A stretch of 64,000 nt of DNA from Nitrosospira multiformis (GCF_003050865.1 NZ_QAOK01000015.1:16331-80330), one strand, 5' to 3'. Shown: positions 45,443 to 54,453, counted from the first letter of the stretch. Notes: a model not told the origin generated them from the sequence alone. A program made the numbers and translations.

Positions 45443-46663
45443 TTACTTCAGATTCACTACTGTCTGAAGTATCTGATCCTGAGTCTTGATGGTCTGGGCA
45501 TTGGCCTGATAAACGCGTTGCGCGGTAATCATATTGACGAGCTCGGAGGTAAGCTCCACGTTCGAATCCTCAACTGCGCCCGCCTGCAGCACACCCAGGC
45601 CGCCGGTATTCGGTGCGGCTACCAGCGCCGCGCCTGAAGCGGAAGTTTCTTTCCAGGCATTATCGCCAGCTGCTTGCAAACCCTGAGGGTTGGCAAAATT
45701 GGCCAGTGCGATCTGCCCCATGGAGAGAAATTTACCGTTGGAATAACTGCCGCGTACGACCCCATCCTCGCTGATAGAGAAACCAGTGAGCTGGCCGGGT
45801 GCGTACCCGTCCTGCGATAACGCATTGACCCCGAAACTGGAACCAAATTGGGTCGTGCTTGCGAAATCGATATCGAAAGCGAGGGGATTGGCCCCGGTAG
45901 TGACGGGAGCCGTCACACTGAAGCTGCTGGAGCTCAAGGGGTCGAGATTACCGTTGGACAAGAAATTCAATGTGCCAATCGACGAACCACCATTGAGGAG
46001 AGTGCCATCGTTGGCAGCGAACACATCCCAGCTGTTGGCTGCTGTCTTGACGAAATATGTCGATAATGGAGTCGAATTACCCAGGCTGTCATAGACCGAA
46101 AGCGAGGTTGAGCTTTGATAAGTCGCCGGATCTGTCAGATCGAAGGCAGCCGCACTCAACGGCGTCCCGCGCGAATCGAGATTGACCAATGCATTTACAT
46201 GCGTCGTGGTGGCAGGTGGCAGGTTCGCAGTGGAAAGCCTTAAATCGGTGGGCGTGCCGGAATTGATCTGCCCGGCTGAGTTGGCCATATAGCCGGTAAG
46301 ACGGAGGCCACTGCTGTTGACGATATAACCATCCTTGTCCGGATGAAATTGACCGTTGCGCGAATAACTGATCGCGCCCTGGTCGCTTAAACGGTAGAAA
46401 CCCGCACCGCCGATCGCGATATCGAACGGATTGTTGGATACGGTAATACTTCCCTGGCTGAACTGCTGAGCAATTCCAGCCACCTTGACCCCTATGCCAG
46501 CCTGGGTGCCGCCCCCGCCCGACAGCGAATTGGCGAACATATCCGCAAACTGTGTCTGTGACTGCTTGAAGCCCACGGTATTCGTATTGGCCACATTATT
46601 GCCGATGACATCGAGGTTTTTCGATGCCGCATTCAAACCACTCAAACCCTGCTGAAAACTCAT
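45443..46663 (-). CDS. flgE: Flagellar hook protein FlgE
   Basis: A 406-residue hook subunit. MSFQQGLSGLNAASKNLDVI, NNVANTNTVGFKQSQTQFAD and the C-terminal ELTSELVNMITAQRVYQANA are characteristic; the D1/D2 surface domains are Ser/Thr/Asn-rich. Its length is regulated by FliK and FlgD. It lies between flgD and flgF. Confidence 0.97.
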   Translation of the reverse strand: MSFQQGLSGLNAASKNLDVIGNNVANTNTVGFKQSQTQFADMFANSLSGGGGTQAGIGVKVAGIAQQFSQGSITVSNNPFDIAIGGAGFYRLSDQGAISYSRNGQFHPDKDGYIVNSSGLRLTGYMANSAGQINSGTPTDLRLSTANLPPATTTHVNALVNLDSRGTPLSAAAFDLTDPATYQSSTSLSVYDSLGNSTPLSTYFVKTAANSWDVFAANDGTLLNGGSSIGTLNFLSNGNLDPLSSSSFSVTAPVTTGANPLAFDIDFASTTQFGSSFGVNALSQDGYAPGQLTGFSISEDGVVRGSYSNGKFLSMGQIALANFANPQGLQAAGDNAWKETSASGAALVAAPNTGGLGVLQAGAVEDSNVELTSELVNMITAQRVYQANAQTIKTQDQILQTVVNLK

Positions 46664-46777
46664 GTTTTCGCCTCCCCTGCCTGCTCGTTAGTACGGAATA
46701 CCGTGATAAATGCCAAATGTCCTGTAGCTGAAGCGGCTTTTGGCTGACTTCCTGACTCTTCCCTGCCCTTGAACAAC

Positions 46778-47446
46778 CTAAAAAATCTGCCGGATATCGG
46801 CCAATCCGACCATTCCCAACGTACCGACATCCAGCTGCACGCCTTGATTTCCCTGGGACACGCCTTGAACGGTTGCCGCAGCCAATGCCTGTACTTCCAC
46901 TTTCTGATCGCCGCGCAGTGCGGCAACGCTTATGCTGTAGTTCCCGTCTGCCGCCTGGCTGCCATCACTCGTCTTGCCATCCCATACCAACTCGAGGGAA
47001 CCCGCCGCCCGGGGGCCGAGATTCATGACTTGAATCTCGCGGCCGGCCGCGTCATGTATTCTTACTTTCACCTCATCCGCGGGTTGCGTCAGCTCGATGC
47101 CGAACCGCGCCGCCCCGCCGGCCAACTGCAAGGTGGAACCGGGCACAAGCACTTCTCTTCCGATCATGCCGGCGGCTTGCAGCGATTGCCCCGCGGTAAA
47201 GTTGTCGGCAATGGCTTGAATGGTTGCATTAAGTCTCTCGACACCGTTCACGGTGCTGATTTGGGCAAGCTGTGTGGTGACTTGCGCGTTGTCGAGAGGA
47301 TTGAGCGGATCCTGGTTTTTCATTTGGGTAACCAGCAGCTTGAGAAACCGGTCCTGCAGGTCTTGTTCTGCCGGTTTGGCAGTGCTTCTGGTTCCATAAG
47401 CGGCAAATGGATTACTTGCCGACTGTGTATTCTGAATAGTGCTCAT
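46778..47446 (-). CDS. flgD: Flagellar hook-cap (scaffolding) protein FlgD
   Basis: A 222-residue hook assembly scaffold. The conserved N-terminal region is LQDRFLKLLVTQMKNQDPLN with PLDNAQVTTQLAQISTVNGV; the C-terminal half has the FlgD Ig-like and tudor-like domains (GSLELVWDGKTSDGSQAADG). It lies between flgC and flgE. Confidence 0.97.
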   Translation of the reverse strand: MSTIQNTQSASNPFAAYGTRSTAKPAEQDLQDRFLKLLVTQMKNQDPLNPLDNAQVTTQLAQISTVNGVERLNATIQAIADNFTAGQSLQAAGMIGREVLVPGSTLQLAGGAARFGIELTQPADEVKVRIHDAAGREIQVMNLGPRAAGSLELVWDGKTSDGSQAADGNYSISVAALRGDQKVEVQALAAATVQGVSQGNQGVQLDVGTLGMVGLADIRQIF

Positions 47447-47455
47447 GGAGGTTTC

Positions 47456-47875
47456 CTATTGTCCGATCGTCAGGGTTTTCAGCAGTAATGTCTTCGCGGT
47501 ATTCATCATGTCCACATTGTTCTGGTACGAACGCGAAGCGGAAATCATGTCGACCATTTCTTCCACCACATTTACATTCGGCATGGTGACAAATCCCTCC
47601 GGATTCGCCATCGGATGCGAGGGTTCGTATACCATCTTCATGGGAGACTGATCCTCGATTACCCCAGAGACCCTTACGCCGTGGGTACCGTTTGAGATAC
47701 CGTTATCCCCTGTAGGCGAAGTACTCATGAACACGACTTGCTTTGCCTTGTACGGCTGTCCATTGGAGCTCGCCGCGCTGTCCGCGTTTGCCAGGTTGCT
47801 TGCAACCACATTGAGGCGCTGATTCTGGGCTGTCATGGCCGACCCGGCCACGGTAAAGATATTGAAAAGAGACAT
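47456..47875 (-). CDS. flgC: Flagellar basal-body rod protein FlgC
   Basis: A 139-residue proximal rod protein. [40 protein letters not shown] and the C-terminal [20 protein letters not shown] fit FlgC. Usual length. It lies 14 bp after flgB. Confidence 0.97.
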   Translation of the reverse strand: MSLFNIFTVAGSAMTAQNQRLNVVASNLANADSAASSNGQPYKAKQVVFMSTSPTGDNGISNGTHGVRVSGVIEDQSPMKMVYEPSHPMANPEGFVTMPNVNVVEEMVDMISASRSYQNNVDMMNTAKTLLLKTLTIGQ

Positions 47876-47889
47876 ATTCCGCTTTCTCC

Positions 47890-48294
47890 CTAACCCTGGA
47901 TGGCAGTCCGCATCTGCCTGATCTGGTCGCTGATGAATGTGAGATTGGCCTCATAGTGAATGGCGTTATCGGCAAACTGGTTGCGCTCCACATCCATATC
48001 GACCGTGTTCCCGTCCACGCTGCCTTGTACGGCGGTCCTGTACAGCAATTGCTGCCCCGCCGCCACTCCCGCCCCTGCTGAAGAAGCAATATGATTCGGT
48101 GCACTGGTGACAAGGATGACGCCGCGCCTTCCGGTCAGCGCACCTTCCATCGCTTCCTTGAAATTGATGTCGCGCGCCTTGTACTGGGGCGTATCCGCAT
48201 TCGCAATGTTTGAAGCAATCAATTGCTGCCTGTGTGCCCGCAGATTGGCCGCGTCCTGATAAAATCGAAATGCATGGTCAAGCTTATCGATCAC
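47890..48294 (-). CDS. flgB: Flagellar basal-body rod protein FlgB
   Basis: A 134-residue proximal rod protein. After the start it reads [20 protein letters not shown] and [20 protein letters not shown]. The GTG at 48294 is chosen because GGGGGAG stands six bases upstream and the family begins with M-x-D-K-L; the longer ATG start at 48351 would translate the ribosome binding site. First gene of flgB-to-flgL, divergent from flgA across about 370 bp. Confidence 0.95.
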   Translation of the reverse strand: MIDKLDHAFRFYQDAANLRAHRQQLIASNIANADTPQYKARDINFKEAMEGALTGRRGVILVTSAPNHIASSAGAGVAAGQQLLYRTAVQGSVDGNTVDMDVERNQFADNAIHYEANLTFISDQIRQMRTAIQG

Positions 48295-48389
48295 GGGAAT
48301 CTCCCCCTCTATCAATTTCAATTCGTGCTGGTAATGGATAAACGAAAGCATCTTATTAGGGATGTAAGTTGTCCAAAAGCCGGATCAAA

Positions 48390-48415
48390 AGGGGATAAAT
48401 CCCCTAAATCCCCTT
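48390..48415. promoter_or_regulatory. Palindrome array upstream of flgB, in the flgB-flgA divergent region
   Basis: AGGGGAT-AA-ATCCCCT at 48390-48405 is a perfect palindrome with 7-bp arms; a further half site ATCCCCTT follows at 48408-48415. It lies 96-121 bp upstream of the flgB start and about 250 bp before flgA. It may be an operator for FlhDC or another regulator; this is inference. The rest of 48295-48666 shows no gene. Confidence 0.45.
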
Positions 48416-48666
48416 ATCTCGACTTTGAAATCAGATTCCGCAGCCGTTGCAGTCTCTGGATTTTCCACCCCTCCAATTGCCTGCCAGTCCATTGCAGCAA
48501 CAATCCCGTAAGGAAGCAGGCAATCGCACAGTGATATCGTATGGATACCTGTTCCGGATAATGCCCTGAATAGCGGAAAAAACACCTCTCATTTCCACCG
48601 CTACCCGTAACTCGTGCACACTAGAATCCTGTAGTCGCACACCGGAAGCATTTTTTGAGAGCCCAT

Positions 48667-49413
48667 ATGCCTGCCATCCATCTTCGACTACTATCCAGGA
48701 TATTGTCCTGTAGCCCGAGCCTGCTCATTCTCCTACCCTTGATTCTCCCCTCATCTGTCTCCGCAGCAGCCTCTGCCCCGGCAATTGCAAGGCAGGATCC
48801 ACATGCTGTTCAACAGACGGTTTTGAGCTTCCTGCAGATGCAGTCGATCGGTCTTCCCGGCGAAGTGGAAATCACGCCGGGGTCGCTCGATGCGCGGGTG
48901 GCACTGCCGGCTTGCACGGCGCTTGAACCCTCCTTGCCGCCGGGCACCCGTCCCTGGGGAAATACAACCGTCATGGTGCAGTGTATGGCGCCCAGCTCCT
49001 GGACCATTTACGTCCGCGCCACCGTAAAAGTCGTGGCTGATTATCTGGTAACCACCAGGCCCCTGAGACAGGGACAGGTAATTGCGGCTTCGGACCTGAC
49101 CAGCCGGAAAGGTGATCTCACCCAGCTTCCACCAGGTATCGTGACCGACTGGAATCAGGCAATTGGCAGAACCTTGGGAGGCAGTCTCCCTTTCGGAAGT
49201 CCGCTACGCCAGGATATGCTTCGCGCTCAGCCAGCCGTAATACAGAATCAGACTGTGAAGCTTGTCTCCAGTGGACGGGGGTTCAGTGTGAGTGCGGAAG
49301 GCAAAGCGCTTACCCATGCAACAGAGGGCCAGCCGGTAAAAGTTCGAAGTGCTTCGGGCACGGTTGTAAGCGGCATTGCCCGGGCAGGCGCCATCGTTGA
49401 AGTAACTTATTGA
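48667..49413 (+). CDS. flgA: Flagellar P-ring assembly chaperone FlgA
   Basis: A protein of about 248 residues with a signal peptide (LLILLPLILPSSVSA) and the FlgA/SAF-like domain: YLVTTRPLRQGQVIAASDLT, GDLTQLPPGIVTDWNQAIGR and the C-terminal AEGQPVKVRSASG-like GQPVKVRSASGTVVSGIA. FlgA is the periplasmic chaperone for FlgI. ATG 48667 is preferred over the TTG at 48655. It is divergent from the flgB operon and followed by flgM. Confidence 0.95.
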   Translation: MPAIHLRLLSRILSCSPSLLILLPLILPSSVSAAASAPAIARQDPHAVQQTVLSFLQMQSIGLPGEVEITPGSLDARVALPACTALEPSLPPGTRPWGNTTVMVQCMAPSSWTIYVRATVKVVADYLVTTRPLRQGQVIAASDLTSRKGDLTQLPPGIVTDWNQAIGRTLGGSLPFGSPLRQDMLRAQPAVIQNQTVKLVSSGRGFSVSAEGKALTHATEGQPVKVRSASGTVVSGIARAGAIVEVTY

Positions 49414-49545
49414 TTGCAGAAAATCGCGTATGAATCCAGCACCGCGGAGTGTTGCGCACGCAGGAAACAAAAAGATGACCCCTGCTCGGCGGTTCCCTGG
49501 ATTGCCGTTTTGCGTGTAAGAATTAGTAACTGGACCTGATAAATC

Positions 49546-49572
49546 TCAAGTTTTCTCCGGGTTCTCCGTTAA
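49546..49572 (+). promoter_or_regulatory. Sigma-28 (FliA) type promoter for flgM-flgN
   Basis: TCAAGTTT at 49546-49553, an 11-bp spacer, and TCCGTTAA at 49565-49572, against TAAAGTTT-N11-GCCGATAA (7 of 8 and 6 of 8 matches, exact spacing). It is 33 bp upstream of the flgM start, just before the GAGGAG ribosome binding site. It would place the anti-sigma gene under its own target, as in enterobacteria. Confidence 0.65.
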
Positions 49573-49604
49573 ACTGCCTACAGTCAAACTGAGGAGACAA
49601 GCAA

Positions 49605-49943
49605 TTGAAAATAGAGAACTCAATCAAAACAGAGTCTGTCAAGCCGGTTAACGAGGGGCAGCCGTCTCCCGGTAAATCGGGACAGCGCGCTGCAGCAAAT
49701 GCTGCCACCTCGGGTGCAAGTGGCATAAGTGGCACAAGTAGCGCGAATGGCATAAGCACCAATATTCAACTGAGTGGGCAACTGCAAAATATCGAGAAAA
49801 ATTTGTCGAAGGGCGAGGTTTTTGATGCTGAGCGGGTAGCAGAAATCAAGCAGGCCATCAGTGAAGGCCGTTTTACAGTCAACGCGGACAAAGTGGCTGA
49901 CGGATTACTTGATACTGTCCGTGAGCTGATTCGGAGCAGGTAG
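49605..49943 (+). CDS. flgM: Anti-sigma-28 factor FlgM
   Basis: A 112-residue protein. The N-terminal half is disordered (Ser/Gly/Ala/Asn-rich), as needed for export through the hook; the C-terminal half ALIGN-type pattern VFDAERVAEIKQAISEGRFT and ADKVADGLLDTVRELI matches the FliA-binding helices. It starts at TTG 49605, eight bases after GAGGAG. FlgM blocks FliA until hook completion. Followed 7 bp later by flgN. Confidence 0.95.
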   Translation: MKIENSIKTESVKPVNEGQPSPGKSGQRAAANAATSGASGISGTSSANGISTNIQLSGQLQNIEKNLSKGEVFDAERVAEIKQAISEGRFTVNADKVADGLLDTVRELIRSR

Positions 49944-49950
49944 GGATAAA

Positions 49951-50427
49951 TTGAATAACGCTGTTTTCGATCCCATTGCCGGCATTGCTAACGAGCGCGA
50001 TGCCGTACGAGTGTTCATCGACGTGCTGCGCAGGGAGCAGCATGCCTTGCAACAGGCGGACGTGTCTGTGCTCTTGTCACTCGCAGCGGAAAAAGCAAGT
50101 CATGCCCAGCAGCTTGCCGAGCTTGCCCAAGCCCGCGAGCAGTGGCTTGCAGTGCCTGATTCCCTCGAAGATCAGGGCGATATGGAATGCAGGCTGGCAG
50201 ATCATCCCACCGCGGCCATGGCTTGGCAGGAGTTGCTCCAGTTGACTGAGACCGCCCACCAGATAAACGAAATCAACGGTATTCTCGTGAACCAGCGCCT
50301 CCGTTATAACCGGCAAAGACTTTCTGCATTACAGGCTGCTGCCCGTGGTCTCCATGATAATGGCCTTTATGGTGCTAACGGTCAGCCGCAGATCTTTTCC
50401 GGCGGACGCCGGCTTGGCGAGATCTAA
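49951..50427 (+). CDS. flgN: Flagellar export chaperone FlgN
   Basis: A 158-residue helical protein with FlgN features: IDVLRREQHALQQADVSVLL, QWLAVPDSLED and ETAHQINEINGILVNQRLRY. FlgN is the export chaperone of FlgK and FlgL. It starts at TTG 49951, directly after flgM. Downstream, 50428-50849 has no gene but contains two hairpin repeats. Confidence 0.93.
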   Translation: MNNAVFDPIAGIANERDAVRVFIDVLRREQHALQQADVSVLLSLAAEKASHAQQLAELAQAREQWLAVPDSLEDQGDMECRLADHPTAAMAWQELLQLTETAHQINEINGILVNQRLRYNRQRLSALQAAARGLHDNGLYGANGQPQIFSGGRRLGEI

Positions 50428-50570
50428 GGAAGTAAAACAGGACGCGACCCCTTTATCATAACTGTTACCTGGACGACTTCAGTTTGGCTATTCTAGTTAA
50501 AAACTGACTACCTGGATAATGGGCAATTTCTTTACTATTGATCCGGCCAGAAAATACTATGAATCCCGTC

Positions 50571-50658
50571 ATTCCGGGCCTGCCCCGGAATCCAGCCTAC
50601 CTCCAACAATGGCGTGCTTTGAGCATCACGTCATACCAGCTTTCCGCCGGTATGACGT
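50571..50658. repeat. Two REP-like hairpins in tandem
   Basis: ATTCCGGG at 50571-50578 with CCCGGAAT at 50584-50591 forms the first hairpin (the CGTCATTCCGGGCC...CCGGAAT type common between proteobacterial genes). ACGTCATACC at 50628-50637 with GGTATGACGT at 50649-50658 forms a second, perfect 10-bp stem. They lie between the convergent flgN and motD genes and may end transcription from both sides. Confidence 0.7.
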
Positions 50659-50849
50659 TTGTACTGTTTGCTCGCCGAATTAATAAGATCGGAGAAGATC
50701 TTGGACGCCGAGGTCTTGAAATACGGGCGCCTTGAAGGGGAAGGCTGCTGAATCCCCCGCAGGAAAAACTTATGCCATGTAGTGTTGCACACTGACCGAA
50801 ACATATGAAACCCAGTATTCACAGGGTTTGTAGCCTGATTAGCGCTTCA

Positions 50850-51725
50850 CTACACTGGTTTCTCTCGCCGAAAAAGGCAAGCGGTTCTCTCAGAATCCGC
50901 TGCCCTCGCGGACTCGGTTTCCTGGGACGCGTCCTCAAGGCTATCGGACAATGGATTGTGTTCTGGATTGGAGAGGATCATGACGGTAACGCGTCGATTA
51001 CGCGTGCGGCCATCTTCGGTATCGTTCGAATCTACAGGCCGGTTCTCGCCATAGCCCACGGCAGTCAGTCGTGCCGCTTCTATTCCGCTGCCGATGAGCA
51101 ATCGAACCACGCTGCTGGCCCGCACTGCTGATAATTCCCAGTTGGAGGGAAATTTATCGGTGACAATCGGAATACTGTCCGTATGGCCTTCCACCTGGAT
51201 GGGATAGTCGTTATCTTTCAGCACCTGCGCCACCGCTTCAAGAATTCGGGCGGAGTTTTGTTCCACAACTGCCTGCCCAGGCGCAAATAATACCTTGGCA
51301 TTTATTTCCACAGCCAGCCCCCGACTGCTCGGAATCACCCTCACCTGCCCGTTCTCGATGAGCGAGTTGAATGGTTGGAAGGCCGCCACGACATCCCTTG
51401 CGATAACTTCCATTGCTTCCTGCTGCCGGCGCTGCGCCTCGGCCAGACGACGCGCCTTTTTTATTGCCCGATCCTCTTCCGAAGGTTCCCGCACAGGTGA
51501 CGAGGGCGCGGGCTCAAGCTTAATGAGTGCCGTACTGCTGCGGTCCTGTTGTGCACCGAATGCAGTCACAAGTGAACCTGCCACCTGCCGGTATTTACCC
51601 TCATTTAACTGCGAAACCGCATACATTACGGCAAACAGCGCAAGCAACAGGGTGATAAAGTCGGCGTAGGATACGAGCCACCGATCGTGATTTTCACGCT
51701 CTTCCAGTTTGCGTTTGCGCGCCAT
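50850..51725 (-). CDS. motD: Flagellar motor stator protein MotD (second MotB-type subunit)
   Basis: A 291-residue MotB-family protein. A basic N-terminus, one transmembrane helix with the proton-carrying Asp (WLVSYADFITLLLALFAVMY), a charged linker, and an OmpA-like peptidoglycan-binding domain (IQVEGHTDSIPI, NWELSAVRASSVVRLLI, RTRNRRVTVMIL). With MotC it forms a second stator type. It is the last gene of the fliA-motC-small protein-motD run and complete, unlike motB. Confidence 0.93.
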   Translation of the reverse strand: MARKRKLEERENHDRWLVSYADFITLLLALFAVMYAVSQLNEGKYRQVAGSLVTAFGAQQDRSSTALIKLEPAPSSPVREPSEEDRAIKKARRLAEAQRRQQEAMEVIARDVVAAFQPFNSLIENGQVRVIPSSRGLAVEINAKVLFAPGQAVVEQNSARILEAVAQVLKDNDYPIQVEGHTDSIPIVTDKFPSNWELSAVRASSVVRLLIGSGIEAARLTAVGYGENRPVDSNDTEDGRTRNRRVTVMILSNPEHNPLSDSLEDASQETESARAADSERTACLFRREKPV

Positions 51726-51798
51726 GTCAATTGCCGGTCTGGCTACCCGAAAAGTCGGGTTTCCGTTTTATTCCTCTATCCATAACTGGTCTTTTTCT

Positions 51799-52029
51799 TC
51801 ATACCTCTTTATCGCTCGCCCTGCGCCCGCCTTTGCGCCGATCGGGAGCTCTTCTTTCGCCTGCTCCCCGGCTATTGGGATCGCGCCGCTCTACGCCTGA
51901 ACGTCTTTCTCCCTGGCGTCTCTCTATGTACTTTCCATCTTTCATAGGCCTTTGACTGGCCTCTCCAGCCATGACTGTATCTGTATCGTTGGCTTCGTTT
52001 GTGATAGCTGTTTTGTCACTGTTTTTCAT
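51799..52029 (-). CDS. Small arginine-rich protein between motC and motD
   Basis: A 76-residue, strongly charged protein. AGGAG five bases before the ATG at 52029 supports translation. The second half repeats an ERRxGxRR-like unit: YIERRQGERRSGVERRDP, then GAGERRAPDRRKGGRRASDK. It should be disordered or bind nucleic acid or acidic phospholipid; no family is recognised. It is inserted between the two genes of the second stator and has the same strand, so it is probably co-transcribed with them. Confidence 0.65.
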   Translation of the reverse strand: MKNSDKTAITNEANDTDTVMAGEASQRPMKDGKYIERRQGERRSGVERRDPNSRGAGERRAPDRRKGGRRASDKEV

Positions 52030-52097
52030 CATTTCTCCTGAATGGAATGGGTGCCCCTCTTTTGCCGAACTGCATGATTCGAGCAAAAAGGTGCTCG

Positions 52098-52838
52098 TTA
52101 TACGACATATCCCTTCAACCGTTCCGCAATAAGCCTTGGATTCTCGCCTTTTGCAATTCCGACCAGCCCATCGACCAGCATATCGCGCAGCAATACCTGG
52201 CGGGCAATGAGGGTCTTCAGCTTGTTTGCAATAGGCAAAAATGCAAGATTTGCCAGGCCGACGCCATAAATGGTCGCGACGAATGCGACTGCGATACCCG
52301 CGCCAAGGTCAGCAGGATTGGACAGGTTCTCCATTACCTGGATTAATCCCATCACCGCTCCAAGGATGCCGATAGTTGGCGCATAACCTCCAGCTGCTTC
52401 CCACACCTTGCCCCCCTGATGATGGAGATCCTCGAAAGTCTCGATCTCCACTTCCAGCACGCGCTGCAACACCTTGGGCTCGGTTCCGTCCACCACCATC
52501 TGCAGTCCTTTTCTCACGAAAGGATCGTCGATGCCTTCAACATGATTATCGAGTGCCAGCAAACCCTCCTTGCGCGCAGCAGCGCTCCAGGTTGCGATAT
52601 GCTGCACTACCGCCTCGGGGTTGAGCACTGGCGGAACAAATATCCAGCGGCTCATTTTCATGGCAAGTACAAACTGGCGGACCGGACTTTGCAGCAGAAC
52701 AGCTCCCAGCGTCCCACCCAGCACGACTACGAGCGAAGTAACCTGAATGAGCGATGCGTGGTGTCCCCCTTCGAGCACTTGCCCGCCAAAAACAGCAACC
52801 AGTGCAATACCGATACCGATTATGCTATTGAAGTCCAT
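52098..52838 (-). CDS. motC: Flagellar motor stator protein MotC (second MotA-type subunit)
   Basis: A 246-residue MotA/TolQ/ExbB-type proton channel subunit with four membrane helices: IIGIGIALVAVFGGQVL, SLVVVLGGTLGAVLL, APTIGILGAVMGLIQVM and GAGIAVAFVATIYGVGLANL, the last two being the conserved MotA pair. The cytoplasmic loop carries charged residues for rotor contact. ATG 52838 has AAGGA six bases upstream; the ATG at 52844 lies within that site. It overlaps fliA by 19 bp. Confidence 0.95.
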   Translation of the reverse strand: MDFNSIIGIGIALVAVFGGQVLEGGHHASLIQVTSLVVVLGGTLGAVLLQSPVRQFVLAMKMSRWIFVPPVLNPEAVVQHIATWSAAARKEGLLALDNHVEGIDDPFVRKGLQMVVDGTEPKVLQRVLEVEIETFEDLHHQGGKVWEAAGGYAPTIGILGAVMGLIQVMENLSNPADLGAGIAVAFVATIYGVGLANLAFLPIANKLKTLIARQVLLRDMLVDGLVGIAKGENPRLIAERLKGYVV

Positions 52839-53548
52839 GCGCATTCCTTGAGTCGCACGCGTAGCCGGGCAACCGCCTGACTATGAATTTGACATATTCT
52901 TGATTCGGAGACACCCAAAACGGCGCCGATTTCCTTGAAATTCAGTTCCTGCTCGTAGTACAGCCCCATCAGCGTTTTTTCGCGTTCAGGCAGAGCCTCT
53001 ATCGCGTTGATCAAAACCTGGCGCAGATCGCCGTCGAGTAGTGCTGCCAGCGGATCGGCAGTATTGCCGGCACAGTTGCGTTCCAGAAAATCGTCGTCCT
53101 CATTATCCGAAAAATCCTCATAATGGATGAGCTGAGTCCCTCTTGCTTCAAACAGCATCTGCTGGTAACTTTCGATCGACACACCGAGTTCTTCTGCGAT
53201 CTGCCGCTCCGAAGGAGAGCGGCCCAAGCGCTGCTGCAGCACATGGATAGCGCCCTCGATCTGGCGCATGGCCCTTCGGGCCCCTCTTGGAAGCCAATCC
53301 AGCTGGCGCAGTTCGTCGAGCATGGCACCCCGAATGCGCTGCTGCGCATAGGTCTCGAATTGTGCGCCGGGTATCTCCTCATACCGGTTCAACGCTTCCA
53401 TCAGGCCGATCATTCCGACCTGTATCAGGTCGTCTGCTTCCACACTGCCAGGCAATCTCGCCATCATGTGATAGGCGAGCCGTTTTACAAGAGGGGTAAA
53501 CTCCACGATCTGCTGCTGTTTATCGATTGTGCCGGCCGAAGTGTACAT
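52820..53548 (-). CDS. fliA: RNA polymerase sigma-28 factor FliA
   Basis: A 242-residue sigma factor for late flagellar genes. Region 2: VKRLAYHMMARLPGSVEADD, LIQVGMIGLMEALNRYE, FETYAQQRIRGAMLDELRQ; region 3 around RSPSERQIAEELGVSIESYQ; region 4: LPEREKTLMGLYYEQELNFK with VLGVSESRICQIHSQAVARL. ATG 53548 follows GAGGA with good spacing; the ATG at 53626 is unlikely. Preceded by flhG, followed by motC. Confidence 0.96.
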   Translation of the reverse strand: MYTSAGTIDKQQQIVEFTPLVKRLAYHMMARLPGSVEADDLIQVGMIGLMEALNRYEEIPGAQFETYAQQRIRGAMLDELRQLDWLPRGARRAMRQIEGAIHVLQQRLGRSPSERQIAEELGVSIESYQQMLFEARGTQLIHYEDFSDNEDDDFLERNCAGNTADPLAALLDGDLRQVLINAIEALPEREKTLMGLYYEQELNFKEIGAVLGVSESRICQIHSQAVARLRVRLKECAWTSIA

Positions 53549-53559
53549 GCTGTTCCTCA

Positions 53560-54453
53560 CTATGACTCTGCTGTAACGGCATTCATTCTGGTACCCTGAC
53601 TGCCGGGACTGCCTTGCAGCAAACATTGCATGAAGCGTTCGAGACCTCGTCCTTCATCCTCCTCGAATGGCCAGTGAATCAACGATTCCGCCGCATGCTG
53701 AAACGCTGCCCCGAAGGACGTAGCCGAAAGAGATTTGGGCAACGGGTTACTAGGACAAAGCTTGTGCTCGTACGGTATATATCCCAGGAACTGGAGCGAG
53801 ATCCCCAGATAACGACTGGCGGCGCTCTCCATATTGCTGAAAATGGTATTTGCTTCGATTTCTGTAACCGCTTTATTGATCAGAATGTGGTAGCGCCGCT
53901 TATTCTGGCAGTTTCCGCCGATGTGCTTGATCAGTGCATAGGCCGCAGTAATGGAAGCGGCTTCGGGCGAAGCAACCACAACGATTTCATGACTTGAAAG
54001 AGCAAGTGAAAGCGAGCGGCTGGCCCTGCCCGGCGCAGCATCGATCAGGACCACGTCGAATGGCGGCGTTATATGCGCGAAAGATCCGATCAGATGAGCG
54101 CGGTCGCCGGCATTGAGTTTTTCAAGGGCTCGCATGCCCCGCCCCGCGGGCAGGATCGAAAATCCGTGGACACTGCTGACAACCACTTCCTGCACGGTTT
54201 TGTCGCGCCGAATGACATCCAGCAGGTCGCAGTGCGCGTTCAACCCCAACAGTCCGCATACATTGCCTGCGCCCGTGTTCTCGTCGATTACCAGCACGCT
54301 TTTTCCATTGCGCGTCAGAGCCGCCGCGAGATTGATCACAGCTGTGGTCTTTCCCGCACCCGTTCCGCCCGATGTGAGTGTGACAATGCGCAGGAAATTC
54401 TGAACCAGCAATCGGCGCAAGCCCTCTGCCTGGTCATGAATCGGCTCAGCCAA
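53560..54453 (-). CDS. flhG: Flagellar number/placement ATPase FlhG (FleN, MinD-like)
   Basis: A 297-residue MinD/ParA-type ATPase controlling flagellum number. The nucleotide-binding loop is TLTSGGTGAGKTTAVINLAA, an ordinary Walker A (GGTGAGKT); the MinD signature lysine expected two residues earlier (KGGxGK) is replaced by Gly. LVIDENTGAGNVCGLLGL and VVLIDAAPGRASRSLSLAL hold the other switch regions. The C-terminal membrane-targeting helix is not obvious. It overlaps flhF by 8 bp. Confidence 0.92.
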   Translation of the reverse strand: MAEPIHDQAEGLRRLLVQNFLRIVTLTSGGTGAGKTTAVINLAAALTRNGKSVLVIDENTGAGNVCGLLGLNAHCDLLDVIRRDKTVQEVVVSSVHGFSILPAGRGMRALEKLNAGDRAHLIGSFAHITPPFDVVLIDAAPGRASRSLSLALSSHEIVVVASPEAASITAAYALIKHIGGNCQNKRRYHILINKAVTEIEANTIFSNMESAASRYLGISLQFLGYIPYEHKLCPSNPLPKSLSATSFGAAFQHAAESLIHWPFEEDEGRGLERFMQCLLQGSPGSQGTRMNAVTAES

